From the NCBI GenBank assembly GCA_030770545.1, contig CM061109.1, positions 1,240,001-1,304,000 of the forward strand: a stretch of DNA of 64,000 nt, given 5' to 3'. The translations under genes and the position numbers were made by a program. Shown here piece after piece: positions 46,201 through 56,758 of this stretch (the stretch's first letter is position 1; each line of letters starts with the position of its first letter). Source of the stretch: Macropodus opercularis. Its lineage: Eukaryota; Chordata; Actinopteri; Anabantiformes; Osphronemidae. A model generated the notes under the pieces. It was not told the DNA's origin, did not search any database, and saw only the letters and a list, made by a program, of their open reading frames with translations.

Positions 46201-47775
46201 TTTCTCCTGTGATCCAGCTACTGCCAGTTTACAATCCAACACAGCAGCTCACACAAGCAGCTTCTTCCTTCAAACTGTCTATTAATTCCATTCAGAGTTA
46301 CTATTTCCATCCTGGCAAGATGACCAACGGGTGAACATCCCTCCTCCATCCCCATCCCCCCATTCACAGACTCAAACTAGGGTGCAGCAACAGCTGATCT
46401 TTCAGGAGGGACTATTTTTAAAACTCTTTACAGAACAGGCCAACTCATCAGAGCCGACATACCATCCTGTCAGAGGACGGCCAGGGAGGGACTTAACCCC
46501 TCGACTGCTTAAAGGCACAGACTTTCTCAACGTTGCACAGATGTGACAGCAGAACTGCAGTAGCCAACTGTTCCTCATCACCTCAAATGTCAGTCTGACA
46601 GACAACATTCCTGCCACTACAGAGAAGAAGCGATTACCACCTCCAGACACACCTCTGTGCTGTAAATGGTGAAAACAAACCTCAAACAGCTTCACCTCTG
46701 CTGCACACATCACTGCTAAAAACCCATTAGTACAGTGTCTGAGTGTATCAGCTACAACTGATATGCAAACTCAAACATCCGGGTTGGGTTAGCACAGAAC
46801 CAACTTCCTCTCGACTAAAGGAAACCTTCTGAAACAAAGGCTATGACGACACAGCTTCAACGCAGGAGAAACAACTGCACAAATGTACACAGTTCACTGG
46901 TTAATAGACGTGACCCAGAAGCACAAAAAGAGACGAGCAGCAGACCCAAAAACATAGATGCAAACTAACTGAAACGCACGGCAAACATCGGGTTTAACAG
47001 ACATTCCTCACCACAGAAATGTAAAGAGTAACCTGAACCCACTAAGTATTATGTCTGCCACGAAACTCCCATTTGTTCATCCTTCACTACACGCATCATA
47101 ATAAAGGGATTAGAGCCGTGGAACACTGTCAGCGAGCCCCGACTGGCCTGCGGCACCTGTTGCTAAAGCCAGATTTGCAATAATGAGTGTTATTGGTGTA
47201 AGTTGTCCTTCTGCAGGTCAGCACACGAACGTCTCCTCCCCGGCAGAGTAAACTTCCACTGCATGTGGCCTAGCGCACAGCCAGGGGACCACCAGGAGCC
47301 CAGCTCAGACAGGAACCGTGACACAGAACCAGAAGCACGGACGTGAAGCTGAACTGGTCCAATCGGTCCGTTGGCAGGCATTAATGGCAGGTTGTTTCAC
47401 CAGCCTTGGAAAACAGGAAATGGGTGAAAGCTGCTGGGGAAAGGTCAGCAGCACCGCAGCCCGTCTCCAGAACCACAGGCCGGGAGCGGGGACACTGGGC
47501 GGCCGCGGTCTCATGGCAGCCGCGTCTTCTACTTCCGTCATGAAAACTTCTATTCTTTCAGCAGCTACAGCTTCTCATCTAAGGCCAGAAGCCCGTCGGT
47601 CCGAACGTGACACCATTCAGACCCTTTCATTTCAGGCCCGGCGAAGAATGTGGCGGGTTCGCACTTGGACAAACTCTCGACCCACCTCTCTCGCTATCAG
47701 ATCCAAGGCATCGTCTTCTGCCGTCGTCCTCTCCTTCTTGGTAGATCTCTTCCGTCCCGTGCCCTGAGTCCCCAT
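21888..47775 (-). CDS. lrrfip1: Leucine-rich repeat flightless-interacting protein 1
   Basis: LRRFIP1 binds Flightless-I and acts in nucleic-acid sensing, Wnt signalling and transcriptional repression. Common exons in transcript order: 47775-47686, 40977-40891, 36939-36922, 36833-36762, 35803-35762, 35560-35510, 34739-34680, 34607-34566, 33907-33857, 33387-33304, 32918-32856, 32563-32486, 32036-31938, 31437-31411, 31312-31187, 30806-30735, 30277-30107, 29875-29783, 29583-29491, 29356-29264, 29152-29008. Then either the acidic exon 27834-25085 (1468 aa in total) or 23954-23905, 22547-22427, 22345-22266, 22191-22087, 21995-21888 (706 aa). The N-terminus ([30 protein letters not shown]) is diagnostic. 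Residues 60-280 are Ser-rich with a Lys run ([12 protein letters not shown]), and about 330-504 is coiled coil. All internal exons to 29264 are multiples of three, so many can be skipped in frame. Confidence 0.93.
22880..23280 (+). mobile_element. Decayed LINE fragment (RTE/Rex3-like) in an lrrfip1 intron
   Basis: Phrases such as GCTGATGTCCTGCTGG, ATCAGACCAGGACCTTCAG, GAGAATCAGCACCTCCAA and CTCTCCAGGTTGGGG, and the block after GTGCATGAATGAGGG, correspond in order to a reverse-transcriptase 3' segment common in fish genomes. That segment covers the catalytic FADDV region, an ISTSK-like motif and an EGR-type motif. Frames are broken and pieces are missing. It lies antisense to lrrfip1. The clade name is from recollection. 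Confidence 0.6.
23600..23795 (+). repeat. Old interspersed repeat (SINE/LINE-tail type)
   Basis: The sequence around GTTCTCCCCGTGCCTGTGGG, CTCCCACAGTCCAAAGACAT and the later GGGCTCCAGC is characteristic of a widely dispersed fish repeat tail. A shorter piece of the same family appears inverted near 63130-63175. Confidence 0.55.
23955..25084. other. Region between the two lrrfip1 3' ends
   Basis: For the long isoform this is 3' UTR and beyond, with an ATTAAA variant (complement of 25009-25014) just downstream of the stop codon at 25085. For the short isoform it is intron. No other gene was recognised. Confidence 0.5.
25085..27834 (-). other. lrrfip1: lrrfip1 giant acidic terminal exon (GCF2-type tail)
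   Basis: One 2750-nt exon encodes about 915 residues rich in Glu, Ser, Thr and Asp. It holds a basic Lys/Arg run ([19 protein letters not shown]) near the start and ends [13 protein letters not shown], closely matching the mammalian GKGKSKEDCTMS-type end of the long LRRFIP1 isoform. The acceptor CTCTCAG lies directly before 27834. The acidic part contains at least two diverged tandem repeats of about 117 residues, each starting RQESEGL and containing a (N/T)NEHTE-like or TNDHTEP block. Such low-complexity acidic tails are poorly conserved in length. Only the Lys run and the extreme C-terminus are well conserved. Confidence 0.9.
27937..28055 (-). other. lrrfip1: Candidate lrrfip1 alternative terminal exon encoding a membrane anchor
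   Basis: After a T-rich acceptor (TTTTGTTATCTTGATTTAG) a 119-nt open segment has exactly the phase needed to follow exon 29152-29008. It encodes Gly plus 38 residues before a stop. About 26 of these are hydrophobic (from LILVSFLLL to LFLII), preceded by IKK and followed by EPMRSS. The resulting protein would be a 591-residue coiled-coil protein with a single C-terminal transmembrane anchor. A decayed near-copy of the segment lies at about 28300-28360. I know of no described LRRFIP1 isoform of this kind. It could be a chance frame. Confidence 0.4.
31504..31530. repeat. (GGAA)n microsatellite
   Basis: About six tandem GGAA units within an lrrfip1 intron. Confidence 0.9.
31817..31840. repeat. 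(CA)n microsatellite
   Basis: Twelve CA units in an lrrfip1 intron. Confidence 0.95.
36940..40890. other. lrrfip1: lrrfip1 intron 2 (3.95 kb)
   Basis: It lies between the exon ending RQQKE and the 18-nt exon encoding IFQVQK. It holds a long (CA)n tract at 39225-39280 and a GC- and CpG-richer stretch at about 38840-39010, whose minus strand ends in a donor-like GTGAGT but lacks a convincing exon. Nothing else was recognised. Confidence 0.5.
39225..39280. repeat. (CA)n microsatellite
   Basis: Long CA run with one CG interruption, in lrrfip1 intron 2. Confidence 0.95.
43206..43269. repeat. (CA)n microsatellite
   Basis: About 30 CA units with a single G substitution, in lrrfip1 intron 1. Confidence 0.95.
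44692..44966. mobile_element. TTAA-flanked MITE, copy 2
   Basis: A 275-bp copy of the same family as 20481-20750 and in the same orientation, with TTAA at both ends. The interior is nearly identical (for example GGGTTGGATCAAACAGCCTT). The left terminal repeat is more mutated (GGGGGCTTGGAGGAG in place of GTGCAGCCTTCAAGG). Confidence 0.8.
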
Positions 47776-48100
47776 GTTTCTCACCCACTGACAAATTCAC
47801 TCGTGGGGTCCGGCAGCGCGCAGAATAATCCGAAGAGACGCTCGACGCCCTCACGCGCGGCGGAAAAGTGAGTCAAAGAGGAGCAGGTCAAAGAAACGCG
47901 CGTCTGGTCGCGTTCGCCGCGCGGGTCATTGTCAAACATCCGCTTCAACACCTCTTCCTGTTCGGCAGAGACGCTCAAAGCCGCGAGCGACTCGGTCTCA
48001 CTGTGTCGGAGGCTGGTAGCGTCTCTCCCACGTGCGACTCTGGTGCGTTTACTGTCACATTCAATCAGACCCGTACACCAGCGCTAACAACATCCTGCTT
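47500..48100. promoter_or_regulatory. lrrfip1: CpG-rich promoter of lrrfip1
   Basis: CpG density rises sharply around the lrrfip1 start codon (47775) compared with the AT-rich sequence beyond about 48400, as expected for a CpG-island promoter. A 180-codon plus-strand frame starting at 47868 lies in this island and looks like a by-product of the base composition. Confidence 0.55.
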
Positions 48101-48410
48101 CTGTCTGTTACCACGTGGCAATAAACGCATACAAATCAAACCAACGGTTACTGTAGCGAGACTGCGATCTAAAATGTTTTACAGCGGTCACGTCATGGTC
48201 CTGACGCAAGCGGCGCGATGCGACCACCTGGAGGCTGCGCAGACTGGTTGTCACCCGAACCAAGTTCAGCGGCTGCGCTCAGTCAAGCTGCGTTCACGTG
48301 AAGTTGGACAAACAAGAGCCTGGGGTCATATGTCTCACCATGACAAGAAAAGAATCGCAGACGTTCAACAACGCAACCTCGTTACCTCAGCAATAGTAGC
48401 AAGTGTCTAA

Positions 48411-50178
48411 CTTTATGTTTAAAGCCTCACCTAAAAACCTACATGACGAGGCAGTAGCATTTTACTAGTTTATAACGTCTTTAAAGAAAACACAGAATAC
48501 AAACTGCAAACTATTACTGAAAGTAAGCAAAATTACTGGAGACCTCAGATTTATAGAAAAGTTAATAAACATTAATGGGATGAATTTACAGCAGTAAATT
48601 AAACTCAAAATGTCACCTTATTACAGTAATTGAGTAAATGTTCCTTTAAATACACTATATAGTCTAATTAATTGATAGATAGATAATTAAATAATGTAAT
48701 TATAGTAAGTATTAATATTAAATTAAACCTGTTATGTTTACGAGTTGACTGAATTTTTAAATTATTGGACTGAGTTGTGTTTTGAAGATTTTTTACGTAA
48801 TTTGTAATTGTGAATCAAAGTGTAAACAACATTTTCCCCAACCTTCCTTTAAAACCAACACTCGGAGGTTTACTAGCGCTGAAATGCAGCATCAGCCTGT
48901 GAACAGGGACTGACATACATGTTCAGGGGTTCACTTTTAACCAGAAGCCACTCTCTCACTCCACCCCTACTATTTTTAATGTCCAGTTAGTTCTAAAACG
49001 TTCTTAAAGAGACAGACAAGACCTCAGCGATGAAATGAGGAAGCGAGGACCCCTGCAATGAGCATAGCATTCAGTACCTGATGGTTGTAGCCGAGACGTG
49101 AAGCTTCATGGTTTGGTTTGTCGACCACTCTCATGAACACAACTCTTTTGGCCTCACCTGGTCTCAAGAATGAGGTGAAAGGTTAATTGTCAATAGTTAA
49201 GGCCAATATGACTGAATTTAAATTGGCACATTTGTTCACATAGACTCGATCTGACTTTAGGATTCACTGGTTAAGATAACGCTTAATCTCAGGAACAGCT
49301 GCAGGGAATTACTTGGTTTCAAAAATGAGCTGACTAGAATTTTAGTTCTAGACAAATGCACATTACACAAAAATTCACAGAGGTCAAAAGTCACTGAGGT
49401 GCTCGTGGCCTGCACCTGATCCCTGTAGCTCCTGGTTCCTGGAGAAGAACCACTCTGTTACTGTCACAGGCGGAAGGAAAGGTCTGGATGCAACTCGAAG
49501 CTGGTTTCTAATGTAATAATAAAACGTGACAATTCACCATGTTCTCTTGATTGGACATACAACAAATAGACTACATGTTATGCATTGCTGCCCTCGTGTG
49601 TTTATACAGAGTCAGTGAAGGAGACGCGCTACGATGTGACAGACTGTCAGTGGAAAACCCCTGATCAGGCCAGAATGTCGAGGAGAAGCAGGGAGGGGGC
49701 GAGTCCCAGTCTACTATTGTTACTGGTTCCCTTACATCATAATTAGCAAAACTCTTTATGCTTTGTATGAGGACAAAAGTTCCCCCTAAACATTTTCAAT
49801 TTCTGTTTGTGTACACTAACCAGAATCATGACACTTATCTTTACTGTCAAATGCTCACGTGTGTGTGTGATGAGAACAAATAGTTGAGAAGTGATTCGCT
49901 TGTTGACTTGTAATTGGCTCAAAGGCTTTCTGGCTCAGGAGTGGGTGTATACTGCATGAGGAAGTGAAATTATGGTGTTTGTCTTTTGCAAGTTATGACT
50001 GGACTTTGGTTTTACTTCTGTGCTGTGTAAAATGATGTGAAGCTGGCACAGAGCTCTACAGCAAACAGACATCTGAGCTCCTCTGTAAGGTCTGGAGGAG
50101 CTGTGGCTTCAGATCACAGGCTCACGGCTCAAACACTGTGCTGGACTCATTCTGTCTTGTCCTCCGGTCTCACCTTCG
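48411..50178. other. Spacer between divergent lrrfip1 and rab17
   Basis: AT-rich from about 48420 to 48850, then mixed. Sequence just before 50179 is the likely 5' UTR of rab17. No coding exon or RNA gene was recognised. Confidence 0.5.
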
Positions 50179-51548
50179 ATGGGGGAGACTCTCCCAAGGG
50201 TTCCAGGAAGAGCTCAGCTCCACGAGGACACGCAGAGGAGAGTGGTGCAGACGTTCAGGGTTAAGATGGTTCTCCTGGGAAGTTCTGGTGTGGGAAAGTC
50301 CAGTTTGGCTCTGCGGTTTGGCAAGGAAGAATTCAGGAGCGCGTCGCCTACTGTGGGCTGTGAGTTAACGATCCTCAAACTTTAAATGTCATACATGCCA
50401 TTTAGTAATTACAGTGAAAGGTCATTCTTAATGTAACGAGTTAATCTGCATTTCTATGTCTGTTCTGTTTACATGAACACACACAGCCAAACACATTTAG
50501 CTTACGCTCGCATTGACTTGATGCAGGAGAAGACTGCTAATACGATGTTTTATCTAAAACGTCAGGTCAACAGGTTGTCTGCTGCCTTTCAGGGTGATAG
50601 CATGTGGCTTTCGCTACTCTCCACCGTTGTCCAGTGTTGATGCTAAGACAAACCAACCATGTTCTGCCTGTAAATTCAGTGTAGGTCATGTCCAAAGACT
50701 CGTTAAGGAGCCAATGGCCTCACGTTGCTGCGTGTCTCTTCAGGTGCCTACTTGACCCGCCTGGTGCATCTGAACGATGTCACCCTTCGCTTTGAAATAT
50801 GGGACACGGCAGGGCAGGAAAAATACCACAGCGTCACCCCTCTCTACTACAGAGGAGCGCATGCTGCACTCCTGGTCTATGACATCAGCAAAAGGGTAAG
50901 AAGATCAGAAACACAAATCTGTCCTCATCTTTGCCGCCGTAGGTCCAGTTGTGTATGGTTGTGTCTTTAGGAAACATTTCACAGAGCTCAAGTGTGGCTC
51001 AAAGAGCTCGAGAAACAGTACGTCCCAGGATCCACTGTCATATGGCTGGTTGGCAACAAAGGGGATCTGGCTGATGCTCGGCAAGTCCCAGTAGAGGTAC
51101 AGACACCGACACTAACTTTCCTCAGTGTTGATCGTTCCTCAAAATCAGTGAATAATCCGTTTTATATTTCTCTATGTTACGGAACAGGAAGGACAAGCTC
51201 TGGCCAGTGACAGGGGTTTGTTCTTCACAGAGACATCAGCCCTGTCAGGGGATCACGTTAGTGAACTTTTGCAGGGTATCGGTAAGTAGAAGTTTTGACT
51301 AATCTGTTCACCTGCCATTAGAGAGCAGCAGATATCATCCTCGTGCCCTAGCGTTAAGCAGAGGACTCTAACTGGCCATGTGTCTTTTCTGATCACTTAA
51401 AATGAGCTTTGGTTCAGCCCACAGGGTGTACGAATGCATCGGAGCACAGCAGGGCGGCCTGTCAGAATGGAAGGAGACTCCACTTGTAGATATGTGTCAT
51501 AGAAAAAGATTAAATCCTTTTGCATCCTGCTGCAAGGTTGGGCCCTAG
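50179..51548 (+). CDS. rab17: Ras-related protein Rab-17
   Basis: Rab17 is a small GTPase of apical recycling and transcytosis in epithelial cells, and of melanosome release in melanocytes. Exons: 50179-50359, 50744-50895, 50971-51096, 51188-51281, 51418-51548. They total 684 nt, or 227 aa (human 212). GTPase motifs: P-loop GSSGVGKS (34-41), the Rab17-type switch I region PTVGCAYLTR, WDTAGQEKYHSV, NKGDL (the NKxD box) and ETSAL. The protein ends in CCKVGP, with a cysteine pair expected to be geranylgeranylated but four residues from the end. The start at 50179 gives a 29-residue leader before the first GTPase strand. The internal Met30 would cut into that strand. Identity is supported by its place between lrrfip1 and mlph. 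Confidence 0.9.
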
Positions 51549-51729
51549 ATGTGTGATTTAATTGTACTGATGTTTCTTTCTCGGGCTTTGATGGGTTCCT
51601 CGTTGAACATAAAATCTGAAGTCTGGATAAACATGGATACAGATATAACTAACTTCTGATTTAAGAAGAACCCAAACCTCATCATCAGTTTTCTGTATAT
51701 AAGGTTGCTGCGTTTTCTTTTATTCTACT

Positions 51730-51735
51730 AATAAA
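51730..51735 (+). terminator. rab17: Polyadenylation signal of rab17
   Basis: AATAAA about 180 bp after the rab17 stop codon, in an AT-rich 3' UTR. Confidence 0.6.
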
Positions 51736-52911
51736 GACAACCATCAGGATGAACTCATCTTGCTTTCATTAAAACTAAAGCTCCCCAGCTGTCAGTCACT
51801 TAATGCTTAAAACGTTTTCTCCCATGCTTTCTGCATTCTCACAACAGTTTATCTCTGCAGGATGGCTCCACATGGGGACTTTTTACTGCTCGTGATTTAA
51901 AACACTGCCGTGCTCTTACATGATGAATTGCACGCTGAAAGCAGCTTTATTGTGCAGATTGAAACCAAGCTTCTGTGGGGCTGTGGGATTGCTTGTCCTT
52001 CTTCAGTTTGATTACCTCAAGGGAACAAAGAAACATCTCATGCACAGAAGATAAAATGCAGTAAAAAGTAACATATGGCTAATTTGGGTTTTATTTTGAT
52101 AATACAGTATAAATCTTTTAAACAAAACGATTGTCTCAGAATTGCAGATGTTGTGTAATGGTCATTAATTTATCTAAGTCAAAAGTCTTTCTTAATATTA
52201 ACGGCTAAACTATAAATATTATCATAAAAGAGGACAATGGAGAGCTGCAATCTGTTACTCGTTTGACAGATGTTAAATTCTGATCACAAACTATTTACTC
52301 TTGATCGAGCTGCAGAAACGTTGCGTAATGCTCCACTGTGACGACACCGCAGGCTTTTGGTACAAAGTAACTGCACCCTAGACAATAATCCTGTTTGGCT
52401 GCCATGTTTGCTCGCTACATGTTCCACTACAGCCAAGACAAGGCACAGCTGTACAGGATTAGCTGGTCTAGCAGGAGCAAGCCAACCTGGAAACAGTTTT
52501 CAGATCAGGGCATCACGCTGGAGTCCAGCATGCAGCTCTTATCGTACGTGGTGTTGCTCTTCGCATCAAGACGCTGAGCTTTAACACTCGTCTACTCTAA
52601 CTTTCTTGCTGTCACGTCATAAACTGCACCACATTCCAGTCCAGATGTTTTGCACCGTAACCACACATAAATGCATAGTCTTCCCTCTGCCCTGATGCTG
52701 CCTGTGATATTGGACTAAAACACACAAATTACCGATGGCAGCTGACGCCGTTTGTTGGAAAATGCCTGAATGTGCTGCATCACTTTTAGAACACAGTGAA
52801 GCTGACCACTGCAAAACGAAACCACAACAGATGTTCTGTCAGCTGTTTGTCTGTGGCTGGGATGAAAGTCAGATGTTCAGTTCTCAGAACGTCTCAGCCA
52901 AATCTCCGCTC

Positions 52912-52965
52912 TGGTCTCACTGGTCTCACTGGACCCACTGGACCCACTGGTCTCACTGGTCTGGC
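52912..52965. repeat. 9-bp minisatellite
   Basis: Six head-to-tail units of TGGTCTCAC or TGGACCCAC, the last degenerate. In one frame it reads as GLT/GPT triplets by chance of the unit length. There is no exon context. Confidence 0.85.
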
Positions 52966-55449
52966 CCTGCAGGACGTCTCAAACTCCGGATGTGAATGAT
53001 GAAGATGATAAGAGGACATAGGAGAGAAGAGACAAATACCTGATTTCAGCATGTATATGATGACACTATACCAACTAACCACCACAAAGCAAATATAGTC
53101 ACTTCTAGCTGGTGATCCGTTAACTATACCTGTCATTCTGTTTGGTGCAGCAACACGCTGAATATTTAAGAACAAATGTCTAAACAATAATATAAAAATA
53201 TAAATGTTTATTTATTATTTATATAATGGAAAAAAAATCTAAAGAAGCAGGATAATATCACAATATGATCATCTTAAATATGTGTTTGCTTTGTGAAAAA
53301 TGGGCTCAATGCTTGTAAGTAATAAGACCCAGTAGGGCCTCCAGAAATAGTTAATAAGCAGCAATGCAGAGACATCCTCATATTTAAAATGCGCAACTAA
53401 ACAGTTGGAGCCTCAATTATAAATGATTTGATGATCAACAGTAAACATGTTACAAATCTGTTCCTGTCACGTCTACGTCAATACCAATACAATACCAACC
53501 TGACCCAGAAGGATGCCTGCCTATTATTATTTGCCATGTACTGTTTAAGTTGGTGTCCTTGTCATGTTGACCAGCCTCCTCTCTGCTTGTCCTGCCAATG
53601 TTCCTTGATGCTGAATTGACTGAAACTCCCTCTGGTTTATCTGCTGCACTTTTCTTGCCGCTGTTCCACTGCTTTAGCCCAGACGACTCTTTTCATTTCC
53701 ACTTCAACTAACGGTTGAGTTCTCGATTCCTTCCATATTGACTGTTTTCTCAGTTTGTGTACTTCCTCGTTTTCATTCAACTCTACGTAAGCTGGAGATC
53801 CACATATTATAGGTACATTAGATAAAGACATGTGCAACATATCTGAGCTATTCTTTCTTTCTAGTACTGTTCCATGTCAGCTGTGGATCTTTTGACCGTC
53901 TGTAAACATATACGTTGTATAAAACATCTTATGTTAACTTCCCTTTTCTCTTCCCCTTCACTTTCAACAGGAACAAGCCTATTTGTGGTCCTTTATTCTC
54001 TGGTAAAACCAAAGACCTGGCAGAATATTGATGAAGCTTGTTTCCTAACTTCTCTGTAGTTGACCCTCTGCAGTTCTAGGGGCATCTCTCTTTCCAGGAC
54101 AAACAGATCTGGAACAGGTGTCGCGCTTACTGCTCCACAGCCGCGTGTCCCACTGAGACACCTCATCAGATTTGCTACTTTCTGGAACATTCCACGTTAA
54201 CTTACACTGAGGATCAAAACATTCAATTTCTCTACAACCGTCTCATCCTGGGACTGGAACCACTTCCTTTTTGAATGGAAACTACAGACTACTGCCACCT
54301 GCTGGTATGGACACTTATCTCACACAGAGGACGTGGTGCTTGGTTGTTTGGCTGCAGCCTGTGTGATACACATTTGTGATACACATTTTTGACATATTCT
54401 GACATCACGGACACTTATAAATACTGTGTCAGCAACATTAGCTTCATTTGAAGTCTGAGCTATTGCAGATCTGCTGAGACACGAGGCAACACAGGCAAAT
54501 AGTTCAATGGGATGTTGTGGAAAATTCCCCGTCTAACGTCACACATTGAACAAGTGCCTAAAATAACAACAACAACAGTGTCCGTGTAGTTATTCATAAT
54601 CATAATTTAATAGGATGAATCGCACAGGAAATATTATTGCACAAGCTGAATTACACATGTATTTAACCAAAGGCCAGATTATGTCAAATTCAGCACAAAA
54701 CCTAATGACTGGTGAATTTCAGAATGATAAAAGAAATGACTCACACCCATTTCTTCTTCGTTAGTACATTCAGTGATCTGGTTTGATCTCGTTCTTCATT
54801 CAACCCCAGCTACTTTCATTCAGTTGATAAAACATCAGCAGCTGATGAATCACAGGAACTGTTCCTGTTTCTTTGTGCCTTTCTTTGCTAATACAAAATG
54901 TTGTTTATGTCATTACTAATAAGATGTCATTCAATACAAACCTACTAATTACATGAAACTATTTACTAAATTGTTCTTTGTGGTCCCTTGGGCCTAAATA
55001 TTATTAAAATAACGACTCACGTTTTACATCTCTAACAGCTTCAACTTCAAAACTATTTGACTGTGACTAATGTTTTTACATTAAACTTACTGGATTGCTT
55101 CACTTAATAACGTCTTGAACGTCTTACCTAAATCTGAACAATGTTTTATCTTGAGGATTTGATTGATTTTCACAAACCAACTGAATGTTTTAAATGAATA
55201 TGAAAACTGAACATAAATGTAAATGACTTAAATGGCTTATATTTACACCAACCGATTTAACCTACACATGTTTAAATAAAACCGGCAGAGCAGTTCTTAT
55301 GCTAGTAAAACATTTAAATGACAATATTTTAGTCTAGTTTAGTGCAATAAAGTAAAAAAACATGTTGAAAAGCTGCTCAGTCACAAAATGCTCAGCCTCC
55401 TCCTCACGAGCCCTGGCTCATTACTGGTTTCTGCAGGATGAGAGACAGT

Positions 55450-55468
55450 GAGAGAGAGAGAGAGAGAC
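55450..55468. repeat. (GA)n microsatellite
   Basis: About nine GA units in the spacer between rab17 and mlph. Confidence 0.9.
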
Positions 55469-55595
55469 GATAAAATATCATCTGCCATCTGAAAACCTGT
55501 CAGTCATCTAGCCATAAAATCGTGGAAACATTATTGTGATCACAATACGACAAACAATGATATCTGGGCTAAACCTTACAAATGCGTCGATAGGT

Positions 55596-55828
55596 TTAAC
55601 CCTGGTGCAGCCTTCGAGGGGTCAAAGTGAAAACAGGGGCTCAAAGCTCAAAAACCACACAAGGCTTGGATAAAACAACAAATCACAACACGCTTCATCT
55701 AGATGAACGGTTGGATGAACTTGACCCACACGTGTTTGATCCAACCGTTGTGTGTGTTTTGGAGCTTTGAGCGCCACCTAGTTATCAGTGGGGTCGTTTT
55801 GACTCCTCGAAGGCCCCACAGGCGTTAA
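55596..55828. mobile_element. TTAA-flanked MITE, copy 3
   Basis: Same family as 20481 and 44692 but inserted in the opposite orientation. The interior matches the reverse complement of copy 1 (ATCACAACACGCTTCATCTA and on). It begins TTAACCCTGGTGCAGCCTTC and ends in TTAA. An internal segment of about 40 bp present in copies 1 and 2 is missing. Confidence 0.8.
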
Positions 55829-56758
55829 GCAAGACGATGAGTAATTAGTCCTTAAAGAGGAATTCGGTGGTGGAACGCTGCAGACTGGATCATGGGCTGC
55901 GTTAGAGATCTGGCTCCCAGATGCCTGATCAGAATTGGATAAGCAGAGATACTTAAAGAGTTACAGGCCTGGAGCCAAGTGAATTTCCCTGAGAAGAAAA
56001 AACACTTGATGTTTCTCTCATTTAATTCCACCTGTACAGTGGAGGTAAGTGGAAAACTGGAGTGTTTGAAGTTGAAGAAACAAACAGACAGACATGATTA
56101 GGTTCAAAGTCAACATGCTCAGTTAAGCTGTTCGCTGTGTAGATTCCTTCTCCCTCAGCAGGAGAAAACAAGCTTTCACTCCCCAGAGCCTGATTAGAAG
56201 CCACACACCAGGCGACGCAGCAGAGAAGGAAGCCGAAGCCCAGCGTTATCAACGTCAGCACATTTCCACCATCACATCATTGGAAAGAAAACGTGATTAA
56301 CGTTTGAGTCTGTTATTGAGAGGAGAGAAGATTGATACCACTCTCTAGCTAGTCCAGTGTAGGTGAGAGGTGGCGTTTACATCCTGCCCCTCAGCCAAAG
56401 TCTCTTTATCAAGCGATAGTGTGACTGTAAGTTGACTTAGTTATTTAAAGTTGTTAATTAACTTAGTTAATGGACAGACGATCAAAAACAAGCAAATTGG
56501 TGGAGTCCACACCTGAGATCTCTGCTAATCAGAGACCTACAGACCTTTAGCCTCCGGTTCTGCTATGTAGTGGAAACACAAGCACGAGACTGGAGTCAAT
56601 CTTCTCAGGTAACCTCCTAACATGAGAGATCTTTAAGACAGGCTGATCATATAAAACATTTAGATGTCATGTTGCATTTGATAGTTTAGTTGATTCTTTT
56701 CATGCGATCGCGATGTGATTTTGAAAATGAACTCTGCTCCCAGCACCACAGCGGGAGG

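Larger units (their letters stand above)
40978..47685. other. lrrfip1: lrrfip1 intron 1 (6.7 kb)
   Basis: It contains a CA microsatellite (43206-43269) and MITE copy 2 (44692-44966). At 45661-45682 a 22-nt minus-strand segment is flanked by a strong acceptor (TTTTCCTCCCCTTTAG) and donor (GTGAGC). Because 22 is not a multiple of three it would shift the frame if included. No other coding sequence was seen. Confidence 0.5.
51549..56758. other. Convergent spacer between rab17 and mlph
   Basis: The rab17 3' UTR has AATAAA at about 51730. The remaining 5 kb holds a 9-bp minisatellite (52912-52965), a (GA)n tract (55450-55468) and MITE copy 3 (55596-55828). Mammals have PRLH between these genes. 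I looked for the RPVGRF core of its peptide and did not find it. A minus-strand frame at about 56022-56261 contains a hydrophobic stretch but has no ATG or exon signals. Confidence 0.5.

Noticed and set aside
47868..48410. 180-codon plus-strand open frame next to the lrrfip1 start
   Set aside because: It lies in the CpG-rich promoter region, Arg/Thr/Ser-biased, with no splice or start context and no recognisable protein similarity.
52395..52577. 60-codon frame after rab17
   Set aside because: It lies downstream of the rab17 polyadenylation signal and has no homology or splice sites.
52912..52965. Collagen-like GLT/GPT reading of a 9-bp repeat
   Set aside because: Any 9-bp repeat gives a three-residue periodic frame. 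There is no flanking collagen coding sequence.
56022..56261. Minus-strand frame with a signal-peptide-like hydrophobic start (LITLGFGFLLCCVAW)
   Set aside because: There is no ATG in frame (a GTG begins it), no clear acceptor and no family resemblance. It was considered as prlh, but there is no RPVGRF core.
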